Counted from the stretch's first letter, positions 20,064 to 30,163 are shown. The stretch: 64,000 bases of DNA from Rheinheimera sp. (GCF_030824435.1 NZ_JAVBXS010000020.1:124001-188000), one strand, 5' to 3'. Numbers and translations are program-made. Notes: generated by a model from the sequence alone, not told the origin.

Positions 20064-20453
20064 ATGAATGATTTAGTCCGTGTGATGCATGTCGAAGATG
20101 ATCAATCAATTCAGGATGTTGCCAGAGTAGCTCTGGAGATAGTCGGAGGTTTTCAGGTTTGCACCTGTAGCTCAGGCCAGGAAGCTCTGGACAAATTTAC
20201 CGTATTTTCGCCGCAACTGGTGCTGCTGGATGTGATGATGCCAGGTATGGATGGCCCTACCACCCTCAAACAACTGCAACAGATGTTTGATTTACGCCAG
20301 GTGCCTGTCGTCTTTATGACAGCCAAGGTGCAGGCCAGCGAGATTGAATCTTATAAAGCGCTGGGAGCCAGTGATGTAGTGGTCAAACCTTTTGATCCTA
20401 TGACGTTGTCGAGCCAAATCCGGCAGATCTGGCTCGACAGTCAGCAGCCTTAA
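20064..20453 (+). CDS. Single-domain response regulator
   Basis: 129 residues, essentially only a CheY-like receiver. Conserved acidic pair HVEDDQS near residue 10-13, phospho-acceptor Asp in VLLDVMMPGMDGP (about 57), Thr in FMTAKV (about 88) and Lys in VVKPFDP (about 110). Without an output domain it must act by protein contact, for instance with a flagellar, diguanylate cyclase or kinase partner; no kinase is adjacent. Convergent with the FHA gene, overlapping by 4 bp. Confidence 0.93.
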   Translation: MNDLVRVMHVEDDQSIQDVARVALEIVGGFQVCTCSSGQEALDKFTVFSPQLVLLDVMMPGMDGPTTLKQLQQMFDLRQVPVVFMTAKVQASEIESYKALGASDVVVKPFDPMTLSSQIRQIWLDSQQP

Positions 20454-21421
20454 TCCTGTTCCTGACGTTCTTTGGCAGCAGCCTCAAACAGGCTGTTGCT
20501 GCTTTGGGCAAAATCTTCGGCACTGACCGCAGTGTTCAGATAAAAACTCAGGGGTAATAAACTGTGGTCAAACTGCGGTGCCAGCTGACGGGATTCATCA
20601 AACCAGAAACCCAGCCCCAGACTTTGTACACTGAGTAACAGCGCCAGACCAAAAGCCATCGCCATTTTTTTAAATACACTAATTTGCATCGCCAGATAAA
20701 AGTTGGCACCAAGCAACAAAGTTAATATCACCAGTCGGCCGGCTTCCTGCAGCCAGTTGATGGCGGCAGCACCATCAAAACTGAAGTTCATGATCACCAT
20801 CAGCGCCTGCCATACCGCCATCACACTCAGACCAATAAAAGTAATACCCAACTGAGGTAAAAATCTGGCTTCGTGCTGATTGATTTTGGACCAGAGCGCC
20901 AACACTGCTGGCCATAAAGTTAATACCAGCAACAACAAAGGCAAATTCACCAGACTACGCGACCACTGTGCCTGCTGCTGCTCAGGTGCCGCCAGCCAGA
21001 TATGAAATACTTCTTCGAACAGCATAAACAACAATAACAACAGGATCAGCCCCAGATGGCCACAACGCAGCAGGCGTTGTTCCAGCGGATTAAATGGCAA
21101 GGCCGGCGCCACCTGATGGGCATCGTCATAAATCCGCACCGCCTGTTCACCAAGCCAGCACAACTGGCCGGATTGCAGCTGTTGAGGTTCCGTTAACGGC
21201 TGTTTTGGCTGCAGATAACTGCCATTCATCGACGCCAGATCACGTAATATCCACTGGCCTTCTTCATCCAGCACCAGCTCGGCATGATGGGGACAAATAT
21301 GTTTGTCGTACAAAATAACGTCGTTGTCGTAAGCCCGCCCCAACGCCACTCTGTGTTGGCTGAACTTATGGCGTTCCGTCACTTTATGTTGTTTATTCAG
21401 CACCTCAATAATTATTGCCAT
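20450..21421 (-). CDS. FHA-domain membrane protein
   Basis: 323 residues. N-terminal FHA domain (about 20-95; VALGRAYDNDVILYD, HAELVLDEEG, LRDLASMNGSYL), which binds phosphothreonine peptides in the cytoplasm. It is followed by about five hydrophobic helices (about 130-275) and a polar tail. The start overlaps the 3' end of the protease gene by 10 nt, so the two are co-translated. A cytoplasmic phosphopeptide reader in the membrane beside a periplasmic protease suggests signalling across the membrane, but no kinase is nearby and the partner is unknown. Confidence 0.85.
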   Translation of the reverse strand: MAIIIEVLNKQHKVTERHKFSQHRVALGRAYDNDVILYDKHICPHHAELVLDEEGQWILRDLASMNGSYLQPKQPLTEPQQLQSGQLCWLGEQAVRIYDDAHQVAPALPFNPLEQRLLRCGHLGLILLLLLFMLFEEVFHIWLAAPEQQQAQWSRSLVNLPLLLLVLTLWPAVLALWSKINQHEARFLPQLGITFIGLSVMAVWQALMVIMNFSFDGAAAINWLQEAGRLVILTLLLGANFYLAMQISVFKKMAMAFGLALLLSVQSLGLGFWFDESRQLAPQFDHSLLPLSFYLNTAVSAEDFAQSSNSLFEAAAKERQEQD

Positions 21422-22668
21422 AATACTGCCTCACTGAATTTGCGGGCAAAAGCCTGTGCATTGTCCTGACTGACCCCAGACAAGGTAAAGTGGCTGATCA
21501 CCCCTTGTTGCTGATGGTCCAGCGAAGCCGCCAGATATAACACGTCAAACAAGGTGGCAAAGTTACGATAAGCACGGACACAAAAAATGGTTTTGGCATG
21601 CTGACCATTGTGTTGTTGCACCACCTGATGCTGGCACTCAAAAGGCGTGACATCTTCTTTACTGGCCTGATTGTCGGCATTGGCACTGCTGATATTCTGT
21701 TGGTAACGGTTAAAAAACTGCAGCGGGTGCAAACCAACACCATGCAACCATTCAAACTGCATCTCAATACGACCGGTACTAAACTGTTGCGACAGGAAAA
21801 TTTCTTCTCCCTGACTACAAAACGCCGCCACTTTTTTCAGCTGGTCTTTGCTTTTTTCCACATTGGATTCACCCCAACAACGGATAAAAGGCACCACTTC
21901 ATCCGGCACCTTGCCGGGGCCAAAATCTTTGAGTTGCCAGTTGGCGGATAAAATTTCACTGAACATTTTTTGCTGGCTGTCAAACAGCTGTTGTTCAATC
22001 TGTTTAGGCAGGTCGGTATTGCTGTTTTGTTGCTGATAACTGGTCAATAACCTGGATAACGCATCGGCCGGTACCAGAAAACCCAGCTGATTGCCGGCAG
22101 AAGCCACATTCACACCCACCACTTTACCGCTGGCATCCACTGTGGGGCCACCACTCATGCCGGCGTTTACAGCACCGGTAAAATGGATCCTTGGGTAATA
22201 ACTGTATTTTTGTAAGCCGTTATAGGTGCCTGGCACCAGGATCATACCCAAATCATGGGGATTACCGAGCGAATACAAAGTTGCGCCCTGTACAGGTTTT
22301 TCCGCTTGAATACTGAATCTTTCTACTGGTTGGTAATCAGTTTGTACTAAAGCCAGGTCGTTGACCACGTCCACTGCCAGCACTGTTAAAGCGCCTTTTT
22401 GCTGATTCGCCGCCAGATATTCCAGCTGATACTTCTCCGGAAACAACACCGCTTCAGACACCACATGGTAATTAGTGACCAATAAATTCGCCTGCTCCAG
22501 CACAAAACCTGTGCCTATAGATGCTTTGGCGCCCGAAGCTTTTTCCAACACCCGCACCTGCAATAAAGCAGGTTCATAACGGGCAAATAATTGTTCCGCT
22601 GAATCAGCCCGCACCTGCAAAGTGGTGACCAGCAACAGCAAACTACAGCAGTACCAAATCCAGCGCAT
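21412..22668 (-). CDS. Trypsin-like serine protease, exported
   Basis: 418 residues with an N-terminal signal peptide (about 1-21). The catalytic triad is visible: His68 in VTNYHVVSE, Asp104 in VVNDLALVQ and Ser172 in AGMSGGPTVD. This is the S1C/HtrA-like pattern, but no PDZ domain follows; the roughly 220-residue C-terminal part is unrecognised. Probably periplasmic. First gene of a two-gene unit with the FHA protein (10 nt overlap). Confidence 0.85.
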   Translation of the reverse strand: MRWIWYCCSLLLLVTTLQVRADSAEQLFARYEPALLQVRVLEKASGAKASIGTGFVLEQANLLVTNYHVVSEAVLFPEKYQLEYLAANQQKGALTVLAVDVVNDLALVQTDYQPVERFSIQAEKPVQGATLYSLGNPHDLGMILVPGTYNGLQKYSYYPRIHFTGAVNAGMSGGPTVDASGKVVGVNVASAGNQLGFLVPADALSRLLTSYQQQNSNTDLPKQIEQQLFDSQQKMFSEILSANWQLKDFGPGKVPDEVVPFIRCWGESNVEKSKDQLKKVAAFCSQGEEIFLSQQFSTGRIEMQFEWLHGVGLHPLQFFNRYQQNISSANADNQASKEDVTPFECQHQVVQQHNGQHAKTIFCVRAYRNFATLFDVLYLAASLDHQQQGVISHFTLSGVSQDNAQAFARKFSEAVLWQ

Positions 22669-22740
22669 AACAGATCCTTGTGAGCTCAGATGCCAGCATG
22701 CATCCGCAATAACAGCCAGAATGCTGGCTGTTTTGCAAAG

Positions 22741-23583
22741 TTAATACAATAAACTATACAGCTTGCGCCGGTAACTGGCCGTCAGTGCGTCGCCTTTTGG
22801 CTGCACCGCCAGCATATCCAGCATCAGCTTTTTGCTTTCGCCAAAATTTAAATCCTGTTGCAGAATTTTGTATAACAGCGCCAGCGCATCCGCCACCCTG
22901 TTGGCTTGCTGGTATTGCACTGCCAGTTGCTGGCAAAGTAATAAATTATCAGGGTCAGTCGCCAGCTGTTGCTCCAAAGCGCGGATCTCCGGGCTGTCAG
23001 CCGCTTGCTCCGCCAGCTCAATCAATGAAAGCACCTGCTGATACAAAGCATCCTGATCGGCCATCAGCACTGTGCTGATTAAACTGCGGGCTTCGTCAAT
23101 TTTGCCAAGAGATGCGGCGCTATAAGCCAGCAATTTGCGGATATCCACCCGTTCCGGCGCTATTTGCTGCGCCTGTAATAACAACGGGTAAGCTTCTGTC
23201 CATTGTTGCGCAGCCAGCATAGTCTCAGCTTGCGCCAACAATAAATCTTCAGCTTTAGGTAAATAAGGTTGCAACCGCTGGCGTATTTGCGCGTCACTCT
23301 CAACACCAGCAAAACCATCAACCGGCTGACCATTTTGAATAAACATAGTGGTAGGTAAACTGCGTACGCCAAATTGCATCGCCAGTTCCTGATCCTGGTC
23401 GCAGTTCACCGAAGCCAGCACCAATTGCTCAGGGTAAGCACTGCTGATGGCTGATAATAACTGCAATAATTCTTTGCTTTGAGCAGAACGTTCGGACCAG
23501 AACGCAAAAATCACCAGTTTTTGTTGTGACAACGCCAGCAATTCCCGCACATTTTCAAAACTAGCCGCAACCTGATTCACCAA
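22741..23583 (-). CDS. YbbN/CnoX-like thioredoxin-fold co-chaperone
   Basis: 280 residues: an N-terminal thioredoxin fold (about 1-108) and C-terminal TPR-like helices (about 115-280), the YbbN arrangement. The redox site is degenerate: FAFWSERSAQSKELL has Ser-Ala-Gln-Ser where thioredoxin has CGPC, so no disulfide chemistry is expected at that site. E. coli YbbN (CnoX) also lacks a normal CXXC and works as a chlorine-activated holdase handing clients to DnaK and GroEL. The cis-Pro loop SLPTTMF is kept. A similar chaperone role is inferred. Confidence 0.85.
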   Translation of the reverse strand: MVNQVAASFENVRELLALSQQKLVIFAFWSERSAQSKELLQLLSAISSAYPEQLVLASVNCDQDQELAMQFGVRSLPTTMFIQNGQPVDGFAGVESDAQIRQRLQPYLPKAEDLLLAQAETMLAAQQWTEAYPLLLQAQQIAPERVDIRKLLAYSAASLGKIDEARSLISTVLMADQDALYQQVLSLIELAEQAADSPEIRALEQQLATDPDNLLLCQQLAVQYQQANRVADALALLYKILQQDLNFGESKKLMLDMLAVQPKGDALTASYRRKLYSLLY

Positions 23584-23987
23584 GACAACACCTGTAGCTG
23601 ATTTAACTTATTGATTTAATACTATGTGGTCAGACCCGCCTTTTTGCAAGCCACACCAGCGCTGTTGCCCCAAATGTCAGCAGCCTGCAAAAAAAGCCAG
23701 CAAACAGCGGTTAAAAGCGGCAAAAAGAAGTCGACAAGGCTTTGGTTTTTCCCGTAAAGTAACAACTTCACGAGCCTCCAGAATGAACTTCTTTGAAAAG
23801 AAGTCACCACTAAAAACCGGGCCGTAGTTTGAAATTTTTGTTGCCAGTGCCTTACGCTGCCAACCTAATCCACGTAGCAAAAAATTTCTTGTTTCGACAA
23901 GACCCAACCGGAACTGCAACTGAGTGTTTTTTAAACTTCAGCCACAGTGCCGATATTTTTGCATACGCAAACTATGAGACCGAAGTC
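23584..23987. other. 404 bp region upstream of ilvI, no certain gene
   Basis: Stop-free on both strands over much of its length: a 67-codon frame on plus (23624-23827) and an 80-codon frame on minus (23677-23919). Neither looks like a known protein and neither has a good RBS. An 18 bp perfect palindrome ACTTCTTTG/AAAAGAAGT-type lies at 23787-23804. No branched-chain-rich leader peptide was found. It may hold a repeat element plus the ilvI promoter. Confidence 0.4.
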
Positions 23988-25724
23988 ATGAGCCAACAAA
24001 ACCAACCAGAAATGCTGTCTGGCGGTGCCATGTTAGTTCGCGCCCTGCACGATGAAGGCGTGGAATACGTTTATGGTTACCCCGGCGGCGCCGTGTTACA
24101 TATCTATGATGCGCTGTTTCAGCAAAATGATGTGAAGCATGTGCTGGTCCGCCACGAACAAGCAGCAACCCATATGGCGGACGCATATGCCCGCGCCAGC
24201 GGCAAAGCTGGCGTCGTGCTCGTCACTTCAGGCCCGGGCGCCACCAATGCTGTTACCGGTATTGCCACTGCTTATATGGATTCGATTCCGATGGTAGTGA
24301 TTTGCGGTCAGGTGATGAGCCACCTGATTGGCGATGATGCCTTCCAGGAAACCGATATGATGGGCATTTCCCGCCCTATCGTAAAACACAATATGTCGGT
24401 GCGTAACCCGGCTGATATTCCGATGATGGTGAAAAAAGCCTTTTATATCGCCCAAAGTGGCCGCCCAGGCCCTGTGGTGCTGGATATTCCAAAAGACATG
24501 ACCATCCCGAGCCAGAAATTCCCTTATGAATATCCAAAAGAGATCAAACTGCGCTCTTATAACCCCAATGCCAAAGGCCATCCGGGTCAGATTAAAAAGG
24601 CGCTGCAAACTTTATTGGCAGCAAAAAAACCTGTGTTGTATTCAGGCGGTGGGGTGATTTTAGGTCGTGCCTCTGAAGAGCTGACCGAACTTGCCAGAAA
24701 GTTAAATTTACCTGTGACCAATACCCTGATGGGCTTGGGCGCTTATCCGGCGTCGGACGCACAGTTTATTGGTATGTTGGGTATGCACGGCAGTTATGAA
24801 GCCAATCAGGCCATGCATAACGCCGATGTGATTTTTGCCGTTGGCGCCCGTTTTGATGACAGGGTGACCAACGCCACCAAAAAATTCTGCCCGAACGCCA
24901 CCATTATTCATATTGATATTGACCCGGCCAGCATCTCCAAAACCATCAACGCCCAGGTGCCTATTGTTGGTCTGGTGAAACCTGTGTTGCAGGAGATGTT
25001 GAGTCAGTTAGATAAACTGGACGGAAAACTGGATCAAGCCGCTCTTCAGCAGTGGTGGGATCAAATTAATCAATGGCGTGAAGTGCATGGCGGCCGTTAT
25101 GAACAGCGTGCAGATTTACTGAAACCACAAGCCGTGATTGAAGCAGTACACCGCCATACCCAAGGTGACGCTTATGTCACCTCTGACGTTGGCCAGCACC
25201 AGATGTTCGCCGCCCAATATTACAAGTTTGATAAACCAAATCGTTGGATCAACTCAGGTGGCCTCGGCACCATGGGTTTTGGTTTGCCTGCTGCCATGGG
25301 CGTCAAGCTGCATTACCCTGACGCTGAAGTAGTTTGTGTCACGGGTGAAGGTTCTATTCAGATGAATATTCAGGAACTGTCGACCTGCAAACAATATGGC
25401 CTTGGGGTCAAAATCATCAACCTCAATAACGGTTATTTGGGCATGGTGAAGCAGTGGCAGGATATGAACTACGATTCGCGTTATTCAAGCTCCTACATGG
25501 ATTCACTGCCGGACTTTGTCAAACTGGCCGAAGCTTACGGCCATGTTGGTATTCGCGTCACCAGACCGGAAGAGCTGGAGCCTGCGCTGGAACGCGCTTT
25601 TGCCTTAAAAGACCGTTTGGTGTTCCTCGATATTCATATTGACCCGAAAGAGCACGTGTACCCAATGCAAGTGCCGGGTGGCGCTATGAATGAAATGTTC
25701 TTAAGCAAAACGGAGCGGACTTAA
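23988..25724 (+). CDS. ilvI: Acetolactate synthase large (catalytic) subunit
   Basis: Thiamine-diphosphate enzyme forming 2-acetolactate or 2-aceto-2-hydroxybutyrate, the common first step of valine, leucine and isoleucine synthesis. 578 residues from ATG 23988; a long upstream extension of the frame to 23829 is not family-like. The catalytic Glu is in [31 protein letters not shown] follows, and the ThDP motif runs [12 protein letters not shown] to [11 protein letters not shown]. Length and a 163-residue small subunit immediately downstream fit the IlvI/IlvH type rather than IlvB/N or IlvG/M. It feeds 2-oxoisovalerate to LeuA encoded in the same window. Confidence 0.95.
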   Translation: MSQQNQPEMLSGGAMLVRALHDEGVEYVYGYPGGAVLHIYDALFQQNDVKHVLVRHEQAATHMADAYARASGKAGVVLVTSGPGATNAVTGIATAYMDSIPMVVICGQVMSHLIGDDAFQETDMMGISRPIVKHNMSVRNPADIPMMVKKAFYIAQSGRPGPVVLDIPKDMTIPSQKFPYEYPKEIKLRSYNPNAKGHPGQIKKALQTLLAAKKPVLYSGGGVILGRASEELTELARKLNLPVTNTLMGLGAYPASDAQFIGMLGMHGSYEANQAMHNADVIFAVGARFDDRVTNATKKFCPNATIIHIDIDPASISKTINAQVPIVGLVKPVLQEMLSQLDKLDGKLDQAALQQWWDQINQWREVHGGRYEQRADLLKPQAVIEAVHRHTQGDAYVTSDVGQHQMFAAQYYKFDKPNRWINSGGLGTMGFGLPAAMGVKLHYPDAEVVCVTGEGSIQMNIQELSTCKQYGLGVKIINLNNGYLGMVKQWQDMNYDSRYSSSYMDSLPDFVKLAEAYGHVGIRVTRPEELEPALERAFALKDRLVFLDIHIDPKEHVYPMQVPGGAMNEMFLSKTERT

Positions 25725-25725
25725 G

Positions 25726-26217
25726 ATGCGGCATATTATCGCAGTATTGCTGGAAAACGAGTCCGGCGCTTTGGCCCGTGTGGTAGGTTTATTTGCCCAG
25801 CGTGGTTATAACATTGATTCTTTAACAGTTGCCGCCACTGAAGATCCAACTTTGTCGCGGTTGACGCTGGTGACAAGGGGTGACGACCAGGTCATTGAAC
25901 AAATCACCAAACAGCTGCACAAGCTGATTGAAGTGGTGAAGCTGGTGGATTTAAGCGAAAGTGCACACATTGAACGTGAACTGATGATGGTGAAAGTAAA
26001 AGCCAGCGGCGATCAACGGGAAGAAGTAAAACGTTGTGCCGATATCTTCCGCGGTCAGATTATCGACGTTTCGCCAACCACTTATACCATTCAGGTGGTG
26101 GGCACTTCAGAAAAGCTGGAAGCTTTTATTGAAGCCATGAGCAATACGCAAATTCTGGAAGTGGTTCGCACCGGGGTATCCGGTATTTCCCGGGGCGAAA
26201 AAGCACTGGCACTCTAA
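25726..26217 (+). CDS. ilvH: Acetolactate synthase small (regulatory) subunit
   Basis: 163 residues, the length of E. coli IlvH. N-terminal ACT domain (IIAVLLENESGALARVVGLFAQRGYNI and SLTVA.TEDPTLSRLT) that binds valine for feedback control, followed by the C-terminal ALS_SS_C domain (ELMMVKVKASGDQREEVKR onwards). The ATG is one base after the ilvI stop, so the subunits are co-expressed. A very strong terminator follows. Confidence 0.96.
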   Translation: MRHIIAVLLENESGALARVVGLFAQRGYNIDSLTVAATEDPTLSRLTLVTRGDDQVIEQITKQLHKLIEVVKLVDLSESAHIERELMMVKVKASGDQREEVKRCADIFRGQIIDVSPTTYTIQVVGTSEKLEAFIEAMSNTQILEVVRTGVSGISRGEKALAL

Positions 26218-26302
26218 GCTGGCAACATTGTTGATAGCATTGGTGGCAGCATTGTTGCCTGGCGTTTTTGGTGCTTTGGCTTTCAGCAACCTCTGATAAA
26301 AC

Positions 26303-26334
26303 AAAGGGCGATGTTATATAACATCGCCCTTTTT
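26303..26334. terminator. Terminator after ilvH
   Basis: A near-perfect palindrome with arms AAAGGGCGATGTTA and its complement, about 14 bp, ending in TTTTT on the plus strand. The complementary strand ends in an interrupted T run, so it may also stop transcripts of the convergent antiporter gene (stop at 26368). Confidence 0.88.
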
Positions 26335-26367
26335 AGTTCGTGGGGTCAGCGCAATGCAAACTAACAG

Positions 26368-27663
26368 TCAGCCGGTTTTTAATGCGGTTGAGTCGGTATC
26401 CAGCAATGGTGATGAAGACTTATGTTTGTCCTTGGCCATATGCCGGCCATACACCAGCTGAAACAATGGCGTTGCCATTAAAGTGGTGACTATTGCCATT
26501 AACACCATAATGGAAAACAACCCTTGTTGAATGACACCATAACTTAAAGCAATATTGATAATAATCAGCTCCATCAGGCCTCTGGAATTCATCAGAGCGC
26601 CAACGGCCATAGCGGTGCGGTTATCGGCGCCCCCAATACGGGCCGCCGCCCAGCAAGCCACCCCTTTGGCAAAAATAGAAGCCGCCAGAATCACCAGCGC
26701 TGTCGACAGCACCTGCCAGGAACCCAATACATCCAATTGGGTTTTCAGACCTGAGTAGGTAAAAAACATCGGTAACAGTAAAAACACGGTAATTTTGTTC
26801 AGTCTGGTGCTGATGAGTTCTGTCAATTTGCCGCGAGGCATGGCAATCCCCAATAGGAAACCACCAAAGACCGCATGCAAACCCACCCATTCCATGGAAT
26901 AAGCGGACAAAGCCCACAGCAACAAGACCAGCAAAAGTTGTGATGAGGTTAACACCCCGCTTTGCTGCACTTTATCCGCCAGCGGTTGTAACCAGCCGCG
27001 CGCTTTCAGCAGCATAAAAGAGGCATATAACACACCACCAATCACGGCTTTAATGGCAAGCTCAGTGCCACCACCAAAGCTGGCCAACACCACAGCAAGT
27101 ACTATCCAGGCCGCAGCGTCATCAATAGCGCCGGCCGCCAGCGCCAGCGTGCCTAAAGCAGTGCCTGCCAGTTTACGTTCATAAATAATGCGCGCCAGCA
27201 TTGGAAAAGCAGTAATGGCAATAGCAGCACCCATAAAAAGTGCAGCGTTGGCGTAAGAAATATTTGGGGCGAATAAGCCGGGTTGATCAAGCAGCCACAG
27301 GCATAACAAAGCGCCAACGGCAAAAGGCACTATCATGCCTGCCAGTGACACCCCAACCGCGCTACGCGCCTGCTGCCGGAATAGCTGGGTATTAAACTCC
27401 AGCCCCACCAGAAACATATAAAGGCCCACCCCAATCTGGGCGCCTATATACAAGATGGGCATAGTCTCGGCGACAAAAATACTTTGTTGCAGTTCCGGCA
27501 GCAGAAGGCCAAATAACGAAGGTCCAAGCACCACACCGGCTATCATTTCACCCACCACCCGGGGTTGGCCGATAAATTTGGCCAGATAACCAAACAGCTG
27601 GGCGGCCAGCAGAATAAGTACTAACTGCTGAGCAAAAGCCCAGGCCAACTCCATATTTGTCAT
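26368..27663 (-). CDS. CPA2-family cation/proton antiporter
   Basis: 431 residues with about 12 hydrophobic helices. Family signs include GYLAKFIGQPRVVGEMIAGVVLGPSLFG near the start, LYMFLVGLEFNTQLF, ALAAGAIDDAAAWIVLA with the two adjacent Asp of the ion-binding site, HAVFGGFLLGIAMPRG and LMNSRGLMELI. No RCK/TrkA-N domain is attached, so it is not a full KefB/C. It exchanges Na+ or K+ for protons at the inner membrane; the ion is not determined. Confidence 0.9.
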   Translation of the reverse strand: MTNMELAWAFAQQLVLILLAAQLFGYLAKFIGQPRVVGEMIAGVVLGPSLFGLLLPELQQSIFVAETMPILYIGAQIGVGLYMFLVGLEFNTQLFRQQARSAVGVSLAGMIVPFAVGALLCLWLLDQPGLFAPNISYANAALFMGAAIAITAFPMLARIIYERKLAGTALGTLALAAGAIDDAAAWIVLAVVLASFGGGTELAIKAVIGGVLYASFMLLKARGWLQPLADKVQQSGVLTSSQLLLVLLLWALSAYSMEWVGLHAVFGGFLLGIAMPRGKLTELISTRLNKITVFLLLPMFFTYSGLKTQLDVLGSWQVLSTALVILAASIFAKGVACWAAARIGGADNRTAMAVGALMNSRGLMELIIINIALSYGVIQQGLFSIMVLMAIVTTLMATPLFQLVYGRHMAKDKHKSSSPLLDTDSTALKTG

Positions 27664-27932
27664 AGTTTGACTCGCTATTGCTTTAGTTTTTTACGGCAAA
27701 GTAGGGTAGTGGCAACTTTGTAATTGATGTACCGGCTTAAATCCGGTTGGCAGCCGGCTAAAACCGGTCTGATAATTTTATAAAAACCACCTTATAGCCG
27801 GCAGCAGACCATTGCAAGTGAATTTGTAGTAAGGCCTTTCATCACCTTGAAATGCACGCATTTATTACTACGGCGCCTAGGCAATACAACGCATTTCTGG
27901 CATGCTGCTGCTTTTAGGGTGGGGAGCTATTT

Positions 27933-28205
27933 ATGTCGAATCACGAGTCAGAACAGCTTGATCAAAGCCTGTTGTTTGAAGTCATCGAAAATCAGCTGGC
28001 CGATGCTTATCCGGCCAAAGTTAAAGCCACTTTAATGCGTTTACGGATGACGGGTCATAGTCAGGAAGAAGCGATGGAGCTGATAGCCTGTGCTTTGGCG
28101 CCGGAGATGTTGGCCGTAGTGGAACAGCAGCAACAGTTTAATCTGGCCCGTTATGAACAACATCTGGACTTATTGCCGGAAACCCCCTGGTTAGCCGCTG
28201 AATAA
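27933..28205 (+). CDS. Small protein of unknown function
   Basis: 90 residues, acidic, with no signal peptide or membrane helix. It starts behind GGGGAG. The sequence looks helical (VKATLMRLRMTGHSQEEAMELIACAL resembles a helix-turn-helix pair but is probably just a helical hairpin). Not recognised. It is 41 nt upstream of the Sel1-repeat lipoprotein and possibly co-transcribed. The 27664-27932 interval before it holds several ACCGG/CCGGT-type repeats but no clear promoter. Confidence 0.65.
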   Translation: MSNHESEQLDQSLLFEVIENQLADAYPAKVKATLMRLRMTGHSQEEAMELIACALAPEMLAVVEQQQQFNLARYEQHLDLLPETPWLAAE

Positions 28206-28246
28206 TCGTCTTTTTATTGATAGCTGAAGCAGGGAATCAAGCTGTG

Positions 28247-30163
28247 ATGTTACGCCTTCTGTGCCTCTGTTGTTGCCTGTGGTTATTGTCGGCTTGCCAA
28301 AGCCGCCCTGCTGCCCATTCTGCTGCCAACCTCTATCTGCAAACCATCGATAACTTAGCCGACGCAGAACAACTACCGCCTTACAGCACTTTGTATCAGA
28401 GTTATTTGCAAAGCCCGGCAGTGGAAAAAACAGCCCTTGCCTGGCAACAGTGGCAACAAAAGGTTGATGGCAAAAACTGCCGGCAACTGGACTGGCAACA
28501 AGGACAAAAAGACAATTTCTGGACTCTGGCTTTTTATCGTCAGGCGATCAGATGTTTTAGCGAACAAGCCGACAATAACAACAACGAATTAAAACACTGG
28601 CATGCTTATCTGAATTATCTGCGTACTGGTTTATTGCAAACTGGCCATGGCCGCACTGCTTATGCCGCTTTTCAAATTAATATGTATCAGGACGCACATG
28701 ACTTAGTGCAGCTGCTGGGTATGCAGGTATTGGATTATTACGCTGAATTATCCTCAAGTAACAATGCTTTGCATTATGTACTGCAGGTCTATGACAGCAG
28801 CGATCAGAAGTTTAAGGCGATTTATTTTGAAAATCAGCGTTATCTGCATGCGCTGGACCAGATCCCTTTTCCTTTTACCGGTCTGGTCGATGGTTGGGGC
28901 CGGCAAATGCAGCCGGAATATGCAAAAACCAATTCAATGTTGTTATTGCCATTGGCCATGCTGCAACAACAGGCTGGCCAGTCGGAACAGGCAGCCAGCC
29001 TTTACCAACAAGGTATCAGCGAAGGCTCACATCAGGCCGCAGTTAAACTGGCCGAACTCTGTTATCAGGCCAGTCTGGAGCTGAAAAAAAGCCAATGTCA
29101 TCAGTGGCTATTGGCTGCGGCAGACGATGACTATGTGCCTGCCTTGCAGTTTTTATTGTTCCTGCACCAGAGTGGCAGGCTTGGCGCTGTCGACAAGGGC
29201 AATATCAAAGAACAACTGCAGCTGATCAATCAGCTGGCTGGCGCCGGACAGGCCGAATTACAGCTATCCCGTTATTATTTTGGCAACAAATTTGGCAAGT
29301 CAGATCCTGCTCAAGGGGATTTTTGGTTAAAAGCAGCTGCCGCTGCCGGCATGCAAGATGCCAAAGCTTTTTATCTGCTGTCGCAACTTGAGCAGCATCC
29401 GGAAAAAACTACTGAACTCAGTCAACAACTAAAACCTCTGGCTGAACAAGGCAATAGTGTTGCAGCCTATCTCTACGCATCACAACTGATACAACAACAA
29501 CCTGTCTCTCCTTCCGCGGCAGCAGAAGCAGAACAATATCTGTTACAAGCCAGCCAGAACTGGCACCCTGAAGCGCTTTTTCTGCTGGCTTATGGTTACG
29601 AAGAAGGTGTTTTTGGTGCACCTCAACCACAACTGGCGCTGCAATATTACCAACAGGCGGCAGAACGCTTTTTCAGCCGGGCTATGTTGCGGCTTGGCAC
29701 CTTATACCGCGACGGCATCAAGGTGCCGAAAAACAGCGAGCTGGCCAACCGCTGGTTTATGTTATGTAGCAAACAGGGCAACAGTGCCTGTGCTTTTAAC
29801 GCAGCTTTAATGTTTGATGATGGCGACGGTGTGCCGCAGAACTACCAGACAGCTGCAAACTTTTATCAATATGCTGCAGCTCAGGGTTACGCACCGGCAA
29901 AAAACCGGCTGGCCTTGTTATATCTGTTTGGCAAAGGCCTGAAAGAAGACAGCAACAAAGCGCTGCAATTATTTGCAGAAGCGGCAGCTGCCGGCAGTCA
30001 CAGTGCCAACTATTATCTGGGACTGTTGTATTTTGAGGGCAAAGTAGTACCCCGCGATTTTGCCAAAGCCAAATTATATTTTGAACAAGCGGGCCAACAC
30101 CCTAATGCCATTCGTTATTTACAAAACTGGCAACAAATGACCGGACAGCCGGACAAGCCCTGA
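28247..30163 (+). CDS. Sel1-repeat lipoprotein
   Basis: 638 residues from ATG 28247. Lipoprotein signal with lipobox LLSAC (Cys17). The N-terminal 220 residues are unrecognised. From about residue 230 a long series of Sel1-like/TPR repeats runs to the C-terminus, recognisable by A..LY..G....A...L motifs such as AMLRLGTLYRDGIKVPKN, ACAFNAALMFDDGDGVPQN and SANYYLGLLYFEGKVVPRD. Sel1-repeat proteins usually act as protein-binding scaffolds; in the envelope they are often linked to secretion, motility or cell wall complexes. Specific role unknown. Confidence 0.85.
   Translation: MLRLLCLCCCLWLLSACQSRPAAHSAANLYLQTIDNLADAEQLPPYSTLYQSYLQSPAVEKTALAWQQWQQKVDGKNCRQLDWQQGQKDNFWTLAFYRQAIRCFSEQADNNNNELKHWHAYLNYLRTGLLQTGHGRTAYAAFQINMYQDAHDLVQLLGMQVLDYYAELSSSNNALHYVLQVYDSSDQKFKAIYFENQRYLHALDQIPFPFTGLVDGWGRQMQPEYAKTNSMLLLPLAMLQQQAGQSEQAASLYQQGISEGSHQAAVKLAELCYQASLELKKSQCHQWLLAAADDDYVPALQFLLFLHQSGRLGAVDKGNIKEQLQLINQLAGAGQAELQLSRYYFGNKFGKSDPAQGDFWLKAAAAAGMQDAKAFYLLSQLEQHPEKTTELSQQLKPLAEQGNSVAAYLYASQLIQQQPVSPSAAAEAEQYLLQASQNWHPEALFLLAYGYEEGVFGAPQPQLALQYYQQAAERFFSRAMLRLGTLYRDGIKVPKNSELANRWFMLCSKQGNSACAFNAALMFDDGDGVPQNYQTAANFYQYAAAQGYAPAKNRLALLYLFGKGLKEDSNKALQLFAEAAAAGSHSANYYLGLLYFEGKVVPRDFAKAKLYFEQAGQHPNAIRYLQNWQQMTGQPDKP

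Noticed and set aside
23624-23827. 67-codon open frame upstream of ilvI as a gene
   Set aside because: No RBS, Lys/Arg/Ser-rich composition, and a competing open frame on the other strand; treated as part of an unexplained region.
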